Below are positions 51,107-63,679 of a DNA stretch of 64,000 nucleotides, one piece after another. Source of the stretch: Ecdyonurus torrentis (Eukaryota > Arthropoda > Insecta > Ephemeroptera > Heptageniidae); NCBI GenBank assembly GCA_949318235.1, contig OX439132.1:25204102-25268101 (forward strand), written 5' to 3'. The position numbers were made by a program, and so were the translations under genes. The notes beneath the pieces were generated by a model. That model saw only the letters and a program-made list of their open reading frames with translations, was not told the origin of the DNA and did no database searches. The number at the start of each line of letters is the position of its first letter. The stretch's first letter is position 1.

Positions 51107-52187
51107 AATAAATATAGGAAAGAACTGTTACAAATGATACAAATATGTTAATAATAATATAAATGATTGTACTCATTTCTGTCTAATATTATATAATATG
51201 TGTATTAAAAATACTTTCAGAAGATATATTGTGATTTTTCTTTGATAAATATGTATATATTACATTTAGATACAATGAAGAAAAAGTACTACTCTAACTA
51301 TTGCATATTTTTTAAATAAAAGTCACAGGACCATGTAAGTAGGTTTGTACCTTTCTTGACCTCTAATAATAACAACCATTTATTATTATTAAATCAAAAC
51401 AAAACAACTTAAAAAGGTAGACTATATATTTTTTTTGTATATTTAATCAATTCATTAACCAATTACCATATCTAACTAAAAAGAGTGCCAAAATAAATTG
51501 GTTCAAACACATTCGTTGATTTACATTCAATTAATTTTAATGACTATTGACCACAAAAATTTAGTGTCGTTAAAAAAAATATATCAACTTCAAACATTTA
51601 ATTAGGTATTTATGCAAATAGTCACCTTTTTTTATATTTTACACTAAATTACCATCTTGTTAGCGTTTAATAAAAATCAGTCTAATGAGATGATCTATTT
51701 TTATAAAATAACGTATAAATTTTTTTTCAACATGCCTTTTAAATTTTCTTTTAAACAAACAAAACAAGTAAAATAACATAATGCAATCAAAAAGATGTTA
51801 ACATACATAATAATATACGAGAAAGAAAAAGGGGTTTTATTATTTGAATATCTTTTGTTTGTACTTAAGTACCGAATAACATGATTAATATACAACTTTA
51901 TATATGTATATTACATTAAAAAAAATATATTAGTATATATACAACTACTGCTATATGTACGTAAGTCGAAATGTACATGATAATAAACAAAAGATAAAAC
52001 AGACGGCAAAAACATAGGACAATTATTCATTATAATTATTATACCAGTCCGTGACTTAAGTATTCTCTAAAAAATCTCTTGGTGTCAAGATTAATTATTT
52101 TCTTTATGCAAGATTTTTTTTTTCTGTCTCGCTCTCTTAGAAAATCAACACGTTTTTTAATTAGACCTTTCTTTTTTATTTATATAT

Positions 52188-52714
52188 TAGAGCTGTAAAT
52201 TTAAACCGGTTCGAGCACCCGCCCGGGCCAAAATCTTCGGGTGCTCGTTTTTTTGAAAATGGTCAACCCGGGTTTCGAGCTTTTAGCTCGAAAACGAGCT
52301 ATTTCGAGTTAAGCTCGAGAATGACTCGTGAAAAAAACGAGCTTTTGAAAATAAATCGAGCAAAAGAAATTTTTTTGCAAAAAGCCAAGAAAAAAAGTTT
52401 GTAATTTTTGTTTAAAATGGTGTTTTTAATATTCTATCATAAAAAAATAGGCTGTTTAAAATATTATTAAAAATTATTTTCTTTTATTTATGACTTATAT
52501 CCTTCAAAAACAATTTTTTTGTAATGAAAGTCGAGGTTTTTTCTTCATAGGCTCGAAAACTCGTTTTCAAACTTCGGTTAAATATCGAGCTTTCCGAGCT
52601 TTGGCTCGTTTTTCGAGTTTAAGCTCGATTTCAAGCTAAACCCGGGTTTCGAGTCAAACCGGGCTAAAAAATTTCAGCCCGGGCCAAAAATATTTCGAGT
52701 TTTTTACAGCTCTA
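52188..52714. mobile_element. hAT-like MITE rich in CGAGC/GCTCG words
   Basis: This 527 bp element is bounded by perfect 8-bp direct duplications TTATATAT (52180-52187, 52715-52722). The ends are TAGAGCTGTAAA and its complement TTTACAGCTCTA, fitting the YARNG start of hAT transposons. Subterminal regions are unusually G+C-rich. They contain GCCCGGGCCAAAA (52221-52233 region) against the inverted form near 52676, several CCCGGG blocks, and a dozen or so GCTCG/CGAGC words spread over both sides. The central 52370-52530 is plain A+T-rich. Clustered subterminal words are where hAT transposases bind in known elements; a protein-binding role here is inference. No transposase is encoded. Confidence 0.85.
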
Positions 52715-53580
52715 TTATATATACAAAATTTCAAGTACGTATAATAAAAAATATATATACACTTTAAAATATTTTTTAAGTATATACGCATTTTTTTTTT
52801 ATTCTTTTTAATTATATAAGTAATGCTATATATACTTTAATTTAAAGTTGCAAATGTGTTCGCAATTATATTCATGTTAGTAATAAAAATAATTCTAAAT
52901 AAAAAAAAATATATATGAGTCATATGCGGTATTAAGCTGCCTTGTTGCGCTATAAAAATAAAACAGAAAATTTTCTAATTTACTTTTTATGTATATTTAC
53001 GTGTTTTCAATTCTTAATTAAGAAAATTGCATACAATAAAATATAAAATTTTATTTTAAATTATATAACTTTTATATGTATTTATTAAAGATACTTACTA
53101 ATATGAGTCATAAAATAATTTTCCAAACAAATATAATATATTTTTAGTAAAGTTTTTAACCGGAAATTTAAAATTTTATGTATTTCTTTCATTATTATTA
53201 TTGTGAACTTATAAATATTTTATAGATAACCTATCATATATCTTTATAGTATATAGAATAATGATAATCGATTTTTTATACAAAATACTATTAAAATATT
53301 CTCAATATCCGGTTATAGTTGGTTATAATGTTTAGATATAGCGCGAGAGAAAAAAGAAAAAAAAGGGTCATTTTCATTTCTTCGTAATATCTTCCGCACC
53401 CCAGTATACGAAGCGTATAAAAATCACACCCTATATCTAGTTACACAAAAAAGAAAGTAAGTTCCCCTTCTGTGTGTTAAACTTGTACTGGATTCGTAAG
53501 GATTGCATAGATCATGGGGTATATGCATTTTTAATGCTATATATGACTGCATTATACCAATAGGGGATTGAGAGAGAAAC

Positions 53581-53581
<1 letters not shown>

Positions 53582-53633
<52 letters not shown>
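53582..53633. repeat. (GA)n microsatellite
   Basis: About 26 GA units. Confidence 0.95.
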
Positions 53634-53635
<2 letters not shown>

Positions 53636-53689
53636 CATACACGTATAAGGTCTCGGATCATTGTGTTTCCTATGCCAAGTTAATTATCT

Positions 53690-53733
53690 CCCCCACCCCC
53701 CAAACCCCCATTGATTCCCCCACTCCACCCCCC
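53690..53733 (-). other. Five-run G-quadruplex motif (minus strand)
   Basis: C runs of 5, 6, 5, 5 and 6 at 53690-53694, 53696-53701, 53705-53709, 53717-53721 and 53728-53733. The intervening loops are 1, 3, 7 and 6 bases. The minus strand therefore meets the usual four-run, loop-of-at-most-seven rule with a spare run. The neighbouring sequence is strongly A+T-rich. Confidence 0.8.
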
Positions 53734-53895
53734 AAAGACTCCATCCTCCCTTCCACACGTTTATATCATCACTCGACGTATTAAGATAGGCGTGAAATAA
53801 GTAAAAGTAATGATAGTATTTTTTTTATTAAATATTTAAGAAGATAAGATTACTATTTTTAACACATCTGCATTGATGAAGATTGCTCTCTCTTG

Positions 53896-53929
<34 letters not shown>

Positions 53930-54812
53930 TTCTATTTCTTTTAATTATATTTTATGTTGATGAGTTATTGATTTTTATTTAGTAAAATACTCATTAAAAA
54001 TTTTAATTGAAATCGTTAAGTACGTTATATAAATAATAACATACTAATTATTATTCTTGATGAAGATTCATGATAAAATATTGTATAAGTTTTCAAGTTA
54101 AAAATAATGAATGATTTACTTTAAAAGGTTTTCGTTTATAGAACTTTTTTAGTCACAAAAGTTATACTTTTTAGAAATCTTTACTGGTTATTTTGTTTAT
54201 ATAAGTTTCAGAAATTATAAACGGAAAAAAAAAAAGTAAAACTGAATTGTTTCTACACGCTTTTCTAGTATGCATGATCATATATATTGCAACAATAAAA
54301 TATTACTGTATAGAGAGAACAAAAATCAGCCCATTTTTATCAATAATAATATATATAGTCAGCGGGTGGGGGAGAAACAAGAATTCTGATAAATTTTTCT
54401 GGCATTGTTTGATGTCAACTTCATCCCTCCTTCATCGCACAAGACATTTTTTTCTGCGTTGAAATATAAACTAAAGGGGATACAGTAATTACCTATTATT
54501 TTTTTCTCCATTTCACAAGTTCTGTTTTAAAAGTAGATCGTATAACAACACAATAAGTCAAGCTACATATATTTTTTCGTTAATTCACCTATAAAAAAAG
54601 GTATATAAAAAAGGAGTAAAGCATCTCTGTTTACTATCAACACCAGCAAGGGTTTTGTTACATTTTTTTTTCTATTTCCCCCGCTTCCATTGCTGCACGT
54701 GCTCTCTCGCTAATCTGAGTTGATGGTTTTTTTTTTTCTTTTCCTTTTTTCTTTTAAAGTATTTATTTTCATTCGTAAGTGTGTGTGTGTGAGAGAGAGA
54801 GAAAAAGAGAAT

Positions 54813-54844
<32 letters not shown>

Positions 54845-55058
54845 CAGGGGGCCGGACAGTCTTATTTTAGCCCTCTTAATTGAAACAGCTCCATCAAATA
54901 TCCATTGGGAGTTGCTTTTGCTTTTACAGTTTCCAAGTTTTTTAAGAATGTATTTTTATTAAAATTAGTTTCTCCAGTCTAAAAAGTTTAAGAACTCAAT
55001 TAAAATATCAAGTATTTAGTAATTGAGGATAAACTGGTCCTTTTTATCGTAAATACTG

Positions 55059-55060
<2 letters not shown>

Positions 55061-55112
<52 letters not shown>
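55061..55112. repeat. (GA)n microsatellite
   Basis: About 26 GA units. Confidence 0.95.
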
Positions 55113-55115
<3 letters not shown>

Positions 55116-55595
55116 AGATGAGAGAGACCTGAAATCGTGTATTTACACCTATAGCTTTGGTAGGATTGAAATCAGACATACGTTGGTTAATCCTATTACT
55201 AAACTGCAAGCTGGAAACAACCCCTAAATGAATTAGTTTATGCAGAAAATAAGGGTAGTAAGTAGATAGTATCTCCATGTTGCACAATTTCCGCTTCACG
55301 CTGCATTTTATAACCTTATCAGTATTTGCAGTTAATGATACACAACCCCTCTTTATATTATAGATAACGCTAAATATCATATTGATTTGATATGCGTTAT
55401 TTTAATTAAATAAATTAATAAATTTTGGTTATAATTGCTATATATATGATCGAGTTTTGAGATATAATAATATAATTCAACTATATAAAATTATTGTAAT
55501 CTGATACATGAATAGAAAGTTACTAAATCCTCTATAAAAATATTAATTACTATTGTTTCTCTGTGTGGAGAGTAATATTATATATAATATATTAT

Positions 55596-55676
55596 ATGTG
55601 TGTATGTGTGTATATATATAATACATATATATATATAATGTATATATACACAACCAACACACACATACACACACAT
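55596..55676. repeat. Inverted GT/AT - AT/CA tract
   Basis: ATGTGTGTATGTGTGTATAT (from 55596) is mirrored by a complementary ATATATACACA..ACACACACATACACACACAT (about 55641-55676). Both sides interrupt the dinucleotide run with a TATG/CATA unit at similar positions, so this is an imperfect hairpin and not two unrelated repeats. Confidence 0.7.
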
Positions 55677-57314
55677 TCAGTTACAAAATTATGAACTAGG
55701 TAATTCAAACCGTATTTTCTTGAATTCTATTTCGCGAATCAATACAAAAATTTCTTAGATTATCAGTATAATATTTTGAATATATAAACTATAACATTTT
55801 TCATTACATCACTAAATTAAAAGTTGAAATAAAAGGGGATACTTTCAGTGAAACTGTTGAATGTTTCTCTTGTATTATATATAATAGCTGGACTGTGTGT
55901 TATGAATATAATATATATATGCAGCACTGAAGGAAATTAAGATTGCTTCAGGTGACTAAAATCAATCAAAAAATGAAAATATCGAACCAAAATTAACACC
56001 CACCTTAGATAATATAACACTTAGATACGATGTAACACTATAATTTTGTTTCTGTTATATTTATGTATAAAAAAAAAAATTTTAATATGTACCCGAGAAG
56101 TACTCAATTCCTATATCTCATATTAATTCTCGAAATACAAACTCTAATCCAGTATCAGAAATACAAAAAATCTAAAACACCTTTTTTTTTATTGAAAGAA
56201 CAGGTGTGAAGGAGCATGCAAGATTTCTAAGCTTGTCAAGTTCTCGATTTTTTTTTTACGACACATTTGGAATCTTTTTCTCTCTTTGTACGATTCTAAT
56301 AAAAACCTTTTTTTCCTCTCTTGTTCTTATGTTAGTAGCAATAAAAACAGAAAATAGCACCCCCTTTTTTTTGTGTGTTGTCAAGTTTGTTTAATAACGT
56401 ATGAACAGTAAATTTTGGCTAGTACTGTACGTGAATAAATCATTTAGTGATTCGAGGTATAGCAAGTAATCATGATGGAGAAGAGAAATGCATCACTGTG
56501 CAGTGCAAGCAATTTGTATATTGATAATCCTTATTTGCAATGTCAGTACAATATGAGGCAGAATTGCATATGCTCTTCAGTTAATCTATAAATAGAATTG
56601 TAAGTAGGAACAGAAAATCAATAAATTGATGTCTATTATCTGCTGCAAAAAATAAAATTAAAAAGTTAGATGCATTTTTAGTTTATAGCCTGAAAGAAAG
56701 AAGAAAAAACTAAAATTCTAATATTTAAATTTTGTTTTTATTTTACTTATTTATATATTTCTTCTACCCCAATTAATCATTGATTGAGACATTAAATAGG
56801 GATTTTTTTTTCTATTACAAGAAAATTTTGTAAATAAAAATGTTATATAGATATTTAATCTTAAATTTGGTTTTCATTTTCACTAGCTAAACAAAACATA
56901 ATAGTTATTTCTGCTTCTAACTGTACATTTTCAATATTATGATGATGCATAATATACAAATAATAATTATTAACAAACAAATCCAGGTATAATAATGGGA
57001 GTAGTATAGATATGGATGTGATATTAGTCCCAAACTCCCAACAGATGGTTACAAACTCATATATGTAGCGATTAGAGTATATTTATGTCTGCAAGTTTTC
57101 TATTTTAATATTAGAGATGTTAAAATAAAAATATTTAGTATAATTATAAAATTGATATTTTTTAAAGACATAAATATATGAAAATCTAGTGTAAGAATAT
57201 TGATTCATTGTTTCAAAAATTTAATATTTTCAATTGTATTGTGTCCTGCAATAAAATATTGCCATGATCATTACAGATTCATTATTGTGAAAATAATTCT
57301 TATTCAAGATTATA

Positions 57315-57647
57315 TATTCCAGGTCTTAATATAAATAACATCCCCCTTTTAATTCATTTAACACAGAATGTGATCTCCGAAATTGATGTTCGTATTTATC
57401 AGGATACAAATGTAATAACCATACGCAAAAGAGTATTATAATATAAGTATGATTTTTTTTAATCATCATAATGTTAAAGCAACACAATTCAATAGAAAAA
57501 GTTGTGCGGGTTGCATAAGTAAAAAAAAAAAAAATTAACACGGCGCTACAAACGCAATTTTGGGACAAATTAATATTATTTTTGAAAGTACCATTTCATC
57601 ATTTGGAAAATAAAAAGCAATATTATTAAAACTACTGATAGATGCCT
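57315..57647 (+). mobile_element. TTAA-flanked miniature element, diverged copy 3
   Basis: This is an older relative of 15931-16257 in the same orientation. Matching blocks appear in order: AATGTGATCT..GAAATTGATG (57367-57387 region), GTTGTGCGGGTTGCA (about 57501-57515), GCGCTACAAACGCAATTTTGGGACAAA, CATTTCATCATTT, and a right end GATGCCT directly followed by TTAA (57648-57651). The CRE palindrome is not preserved, and an A run has grown in the middle (57521-57534). The left boundary is approximate. The minus-strand open frame at 57326-57568 lies entirely within it. Confidence 0.55.
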
Positions 57648-57802
57648 TTAAAGCCCTTTTTTTCTTTTAGAAGTTTTAGTTTTTTATAATTTTAATATTA
57701 CTGAAAAATATATTAAATTTAATATCAGCACATTTTATAATATTTCATCGTATCAAATGTTTTCATTGTTATAGAAATCACCGTAATAAATAGGATATTT
57801 TT

Positions 57803-57803
<1 letters not shown>

Positions 57804-57843
<40 letters not shown>
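57804..57843. repeat. A homopolymer
   Basis: A run of 40 A. Confidence 0.9.
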
Positions 57844-57845
<2 letters not shown>

Positions 57846-58257
57846 TAAATCAGTATACCAAAAAGACACTTCACCTTCGCACTTTGAGAGTCTTAGGCCA
57901 AATCTCGTGGATTTCTACGAATTGAAACTGTTATATATTTCTCTGACATTTCGTCTTATATAGTAAAAGATACCACTGGGGGTTGAAACCCTAGCTGATG
58001 CTTATATTCTTCTACCTTTATTTGTTGGAGGGTTTTTGTAAACCCCACTCAACAACCAACCCACACACTCTCTTCCGCATCCACTTGCCATACACAATCA
58101 ATAACTAATCAATACTGTTTTTTTAAATCTATATTTCCTTATCTATTTTCATATAAATATATACTTGCTGGATTTTTATGATTATTTAAAGAAAATGAAA
58201 CTAAAATTGTATACAGTATATATAATCATAAGAAATGCACCAAAATATTTAATGCTT

Positions 58258-58260
<3 letters not shown>

Positions 58261-58311
<51 letters not shown>
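58261..58311. repeat. (CT)n microsatellite
   Basis: About 25 CT units. The GA repeat 300 bp downstream is in the opposite orientation. Confidence 0.95.
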
Positions 58312-58315
<4 letters not shown>

Positions 58316-58611
58316 CTCACTCTTTTTCAAAACAACGGTAACAGTAGATAATTAACTACTATATTATTTTAATTAAAATTAAGCTTGGAATTTTTTATTC
58401 AAGTATTTTTCAGATACTGTCATTGCTATAATATATAATTTTAATTCTTAAACGTTGAAAATGTTTTGTGTGACTTATGTGTTTTTTTGTCACACACGTA
58501 ACTTTCTTGAGAAGAATAGTTCTACTTTAAGAAAGTATAACGTATAAAGTTTATTTCTTTTTAGTCAAGAAAAATTGAGTGAGTAATTTGGCTAAAGAAG
58601 AGTGAAGAGAG

Positions 58612-58614
<3 letters not shown>

Positions 58615-58701
<87 letters not shown>
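58615..58701. repeat. (GA)n microsatellite
   Basis: About 43 GA units. Confidence 0.95.
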
Positions 58702-58703
<2 letters not shown>

Positions 58704-60274
58704 ATGATGTGATGAAAATCCAATGATAACACTGCTGACTCGTATGAAAAATTTTCGATTATCGATAATGATCAATTTGCTCAAAAGCTATACTGTGTAT
58801 AAAAGATTATTCGTTCACTTTTCTTGAAAGAAAATTCTTTGCCTCAATTTTTTACCTGACTCACCTATATTTTAATCATGCAAAAAAAAAAAAAAAAAAA
58901 AAAAAAGAGGGGAAAAAGTTTTCTTATTCTTGATATTTAAATAATTTTATAAGTAACTTATACCATGAGTAAAATCCAAAATGGATAATCATAAGGCTAA
59001 TTTAAATATTTTATAACTATGTAACTTTTAAATATTATATGATTCTTTTACTTTTTCACATTCATACAATAAATTAAAATATATTTTTATGATTACATTA
59101 AAAAACCAGCGTATTTTTCAATGGACAATTTTTGGAACATAAAAATCATGCGTACAATTTTTTTTCTTCTTTTTTTCTAGATGTTGAGACATATTCATGA
59201 TACGCTTCTCAGCTTATCTCTTCACACACAAAACTTGGCACGAAATATATAAACGTAAATGTTATGTCTTAAAAGTTGCCATAAAATATAGTCACACATA
59301 TTATTTGTTATATTTTGTGGAAGAAAAAAAAAAAAGAAAAGAAAAAAAATGCAAAGCAAAATTGAATTAAATCAAATATTTTCCAAAGAACAAAAATGCG
59401 TGAAACAATTTTATACCTTTGTATATACAAAGGTTTAAAAATCTTTGAAATTTTTGATCAAAAGTTGCAAGGCTCAGCTTCAAAAATAAATATATGAAGA
59501 ACAAATAGATTTCTTTTAAATTTCTTTTATTTTTCCATCTCTCTCTCTCTCTCTCTCACTCTGTTTTTTTTTCTTGTACTGTATAAAGTTTTTGATAAAA
59601 TAATAAAAAAAACATAGAATTTATTTGCAATGTGTCAGTTAGAAGCTGCAAAGTATTTGACATGTCTGTAGCTTGAGGTGTCTGTGACGACTCTTGCTTT
59701 ACTACCTCGTCACACAGTCCCTTCTCCCAGAGAAGTTCTCTCTATACCATAATATACCGAGCATCGATCTCAAACTCCCAACAAGATTGCATCTGTCTCC
59801 TTCAAATCTTTACTTTAAAACAGAACAAAATTTCAGCTTTTTTTTTTCTCCTTCATATCATGTTTAAGGGAAAGAAAAACCCCTCATGTATATGAGCTGT
59901 TATTATGTAAGAGGGAAAAATGTGATGGATCCCCCTTATTTAAACCCAAAACTTTGAACCTTGTATATTATAATATAACATTTTAAGTATACTTGACCCA
60001 TATTTCTACTTCAAAATATTCCATGATGGGTTTTACGTTAGCTTGTATGTATACGTCGTTTAAAGTTTTACCAATTTAAAAATAATACTTATGTTTTTGA
60101 GGTAAAATGATGTATGATCTTCTGAAAATTTACTACTGAAAATATGCATAATCAAATCAATCATCATGGAGTTGAGTTGGTGATTGTAAATGAAAAATTA
60201 TAGAAAAAGTAAGCAAAAACAATGCAAAGTGATTTTCTTTTTTGTAATTTGAATCCAAAGAATATGACATATTT

Positions 60275-60315
60275 TTACCTAAATTGTGAACACATTGTGT
60301 TCACAATTTAGGTAA
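60275..60315. repeat. Perfect 41-bp palindrome
   Basis: Two 20-base arms, the left one starting TTACCTAAATTGTGAACACA, are exact complements around a single central base. It is followed 12 bases later by a run of T (60327-60348). There is no other copy in the window. As DNA it could extrude a cruciform; as RNA it would be a perfect hairpin with almost no loop, followed by T. Confidence 0.9.
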
Positions 60316-60865
60316 CAAACGAAGATTTTTTTTTTTTTTTTTTTTTTTAATCCTATAATATTTTAAGATTTTTGTTCTTAACTCATGCTATCTTTTATTT
60401 AAATATTAAATTAAATAAAAGCAATTTAACTGTTCTTTGTTATAGACAAAACTTTCATTACAACAAAATTCGTGATTTAAATTTTCATCCTTATGGTTTT
60501 AGATAACTGTAACGTTTTTCTCTTTCTTTTTTAATGATAAATGTTGCTACATATTGACTTTAATGATGATCTCTATAACAGCAATATGTTTTACTTGATG
60601 TTATAACAATATGTAGTTTATTTACTTTAGTTTGAGTTATATGCAAATTCTCCAATTTAAAAAAATACGTAGACTTTAAATACATTGTCTTTTAACTAAA
60701 TTTAATAAGCTTTTAGTAAATATTGGTAACTTAAAGTTTTTTTTTCTATTATTTTGTAAAACATGCTTATATTTTAAATTTTTTATGATTCTTGTTTTTT
60801 TACAGTTATTAATGTCTATCGCTCTGTAAAATCTGGAGGTAAACAGAAAAATAATATCTGCCGAT

Positions 60866-60868
<3 letters not shown>

Positions 60869-60953
<85 letters not shown>
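60869..60953. repeat. (AT)n microsatellite
   Basis: About 42 AT units; with 17402-17484 the longest AT tract here. Confidence 0.95.
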
Positions 60954-60959
<6 letters not shown>

Positions 60960-61444
60960 GCACCCTAGAGTTACTTCTTGCAAAATAAATTTTAAATAAA
61001 GACTTTTTAATTAGTAATTAAGTCCTTAAATGTGGAAACTTTTATTAAAAAATGAGATCGTTTATGTCTTAAAAAAGTTGAAACTAAAATTTTCTATATG
61101 GTGCTACTATCTAAGTTTTAAAACACAAAAAATTTATTTTTAATTATTATTAAGAAAAAAGATGTATACATTATACATTATTATATGTACGTAAAATTAA
61201 AAATAATAATAACAATAATAAAAATTTACATCCAAACTATTTTATAACAAAGTAAACTATATTTTCTCGCCTTATACTAATAAATTATTCGCACTTTAAG
61301 CAAAAAGTACAAGCATATTTCATATAAAATTTATTATATAACTTGTATTATATTATAACAATGTTATCTATTATAATTACAAACTAAATTTTCATGTATA
61401 ATATAATGGACATTTAACTCTTGGGAATTGTTTTATGTATTACC

Positions 61445-61447
<3 letters not shown>

Positions 61448-61478
<31 letters not shown>
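61448..61478. repeat. T homopolymer
   Basis: A run of 31 T. Confidence 0.9.
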
Positions 61479-61481
<3 letters not shown>

Positions 61482-61623
61482 TTTTATTTATTTAGGGATT
61501 ATTTTGTTATGACGTCATATTGGTGTAAGGAAGGAGAGAGTGAACGAGAAAAAATCTTCAAACCTTTTATATTATACGGACTCAATCAAGCCACGACAAG
61601 TAACCCTTATGTCCCTGGAGAAT

Positions 61624-61652
61624 GGGGAGTTAGGTGGGGTTGGGGGTTGGGG
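61624..61652 (+). other. Four-run G-quadruplex motif
   Basis: G runs of 4, 4, 5 and 4 (61624-61627, 61636-61639, 61642-61646, 61649-61652) with loops of 8, 2 and 2 bases. It is followed 100 bp later by a CT repeat, and a CRE octamer lies 110 bp upstream. Confidence 0.75.
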
Positions 61653-61750
61653 TGAGGATATATTTTGGGAGAGGGTATTAGAATAGTTCTCTGTCTATAT
61701 TTCTCTGTCAGTGATAGAACGAGATTAGAATCTATAATGAGGCTACTTGA

Positions 61751-61753
<3 letters not shown>

Positions 61754-61810
<57 letters not shown>
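61754..61810. repeat. (CT)n microsatellite
   Basis: About 28 CT units. Confidence 0.95.
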
Positions 61811-61813
<3 letters not shown>

Positions 61814-62278
61814 ATCGCATCTTATTCTGCTACAAGTGTCTATTGTCAGAAAAAAAGGTCTTACTTTTTTTTTCTTCTTCTTCAATGTATTTTACTATAT
61901 ACATATTTTTTTTATACAAATTTCCATTTTGTTATAAAAAAATAAAGGTTGAATTTTTTTTTTGAATTCAATCTATCTTGCTTGTTTTATTGATTTTAAA
62001 TTTTCTGTATTGTTTGAATACAATAAAAATTGTTAAACTTTTCAATTGTGTTTTCAAAATTAAATTTAATATTTTATTTAGTATTTATTTTTGTAACAAA
62101 TTCAAAAAAATTGTTTATAAAACTGTTTGTTTTATTTCCTTTCTTATTATTGCTATTTGTTTTTTAATATTCATTAGCAAATTTATATGATAAATTAATT
62201 TATTTTATTCTATAAAAGCAATATTTCTGTCTTTTAAAACAAGGAATTATATTTTTAAGCTTAAAGGACTAACGTTGT

Positions 62279-62309
<31 letters not shown>

Positions 62310-62647
62310 GCTTTCTTTTTTTGTTTTATAAAAAGAAAGACATTTATTTGACTTTTATTTAAAAAGTTTGAAATTGTATGTTTAACTTTATATTTCCAGT
62401 TCTTGATTATTAGATGTAAGACAAATAACACAATTTGCTAAATAAAATAAAAATACAGTGCGCTTTCTTGTGTAAAATCTAATAATTATTGTTTACTTGA
62501 ATAAATATAATTAAGGCATGCTTTACTTCTTTTTGTTTTTGTTATATAATGCTGTAAAAAATACAGCAATGACTATATTATATTATTAAACTAATATATA
62601 CATAGAGACTTTAAAAAAAAATTGATGAATTAGAAAAGAAAGAAAAG

Positions 62648-62649
<2 letters not shown>

Positions 62650-62704
<55 letters not shown>

Positions 62705-62724
62705 GAAAGAAAAAGAAAGAAAGA
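62650..62724. repeat. A run and AAAG/AAAAG tract
   Basis: About 35 A followed by imperfect GAAAA and GAAA units, entirely purine. Confidence 0.9.
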
Positions 62725-63679
62725 CGAAGAAATGCAAAACTTAAAATTTTCAGATGTCCCAGTTGATTGCAATTATATTCCTGAAATATGTTTCATGCTA
62801 TAAAGTATTAAATATTAGCTAACAAGTAAAATCTTGATAATATATTATATTATACCTTTATCAGTCAATTTATAGCCCTTTTCAAAATAAAGCTTAAATG
62901 CTAAGCTAAATGGAATACCTTTGAAAAAAATATGTATATAATCAATTACAATTATAATCTTAAGCAGAATAAATTTTTAGTTTGAAATATATTAAGTTGT
63001 ATCGTAACTATAATTTAGATACAGAAAACGATATAACTTCTTAGAGCATCACATTTTTATTATTATTATTATTTAGAATGCATCATATAATATTTAATAA
63101 CCGAACTATGCTTCTATATAACGCCCTTTACTATATAGCTATTTGTAATGCACATTGTATTTCAACTCAAAAGCTATCCTCATATAAATTTTATCAATTT
63201 CAATTCCTCTTGATAAATATATTGATTGAAATAATTGAAAAAAAATTAATAACAGAGAGTATTGCAGATATTTAAAACTACAAGAGCTATTGAAAATGTC
63301 CAAGTACGTGAATGCAGTACGTAATTATTGTGATCCCTCCACCCTCTCTCTCTCTCTCTCTCTTTCTCTCTCTAAATAATATGTTGAAATTCCATTGGTT
63401 GACCATAGTAATGCAAACTTCACTGTTGTATGCGTGCAGAATGATGTATGACTGTCAAAACACAAATTTCCGTTGTGACATAAAATATTATTATCATTTG
63501 ACACAATGTGGAGGGAACACAAATCAAAATTCTAAGGTACAACAAAGTGCCATTTATGTTGCAGAACGTATAGTGTACTGTACATATATATACAGAGAGA
63601 GAGAGAGAGAGAAGAAATGGAAAAAAATCCAATATTGGTTGAATATAAAACTCAATTATATAATTTACGTTCCCCTCAG

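Larger units (their letters stand above)
47227..52179. other. A+T-rich non-coding sequence
   Basis: No gene is visible. Landmarks are CT repeats (47714-47785, 50074-50113), a T run (48068-48090), a C run (49619-49634) and an A-then-GA compound tract (51065-51106). A sequence rich in C at 49089-49106 is too short to interpret. Confidence 0.65.
52723..57314. other. A+T-rich non-coding sequence with simple repeats
   Basis: No gene is supported. Contents are GA repeats (53582-53633, 54823-54843, 55061-55112), a CT repeat (53886-53935), a C-rich block (53690-53733) and a GT/AT/CA inverted tract (55596-55676). The mixed sequence at 53380-53520 and 56400-56580 has no motif I recognise. Confidence 0.6.
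57652..60868. other. A+T-rich non-coding sequence with simple repeats
   Basis: No gene is visible. It includes an A run of 40 (57804-57843), a CT repeat (58261-58311), a long GA repeat (58615-58701), an A run (58880-58905) and a 41-bp palindrome (60275-60315). The stretch 59640-59800 has more even base composition but no open frame or motif I recognise. At 59161-59180 a pyrimidine run ends in CTAG directly before an ATG with only 23 open codons, which I do not call. Confidence 0.6.

Noticed and set aside
57326..57568. 80-codon minus-strand open frame
   Set aside because: It lies entirely inside the diverged TTAA-family copy.
59161..59252. Pyrimidine run plus CTAG followed by ATG
   Set aside because: It is a good acceptor shape, but only 23 codons are open and there is no donor or downstream support.
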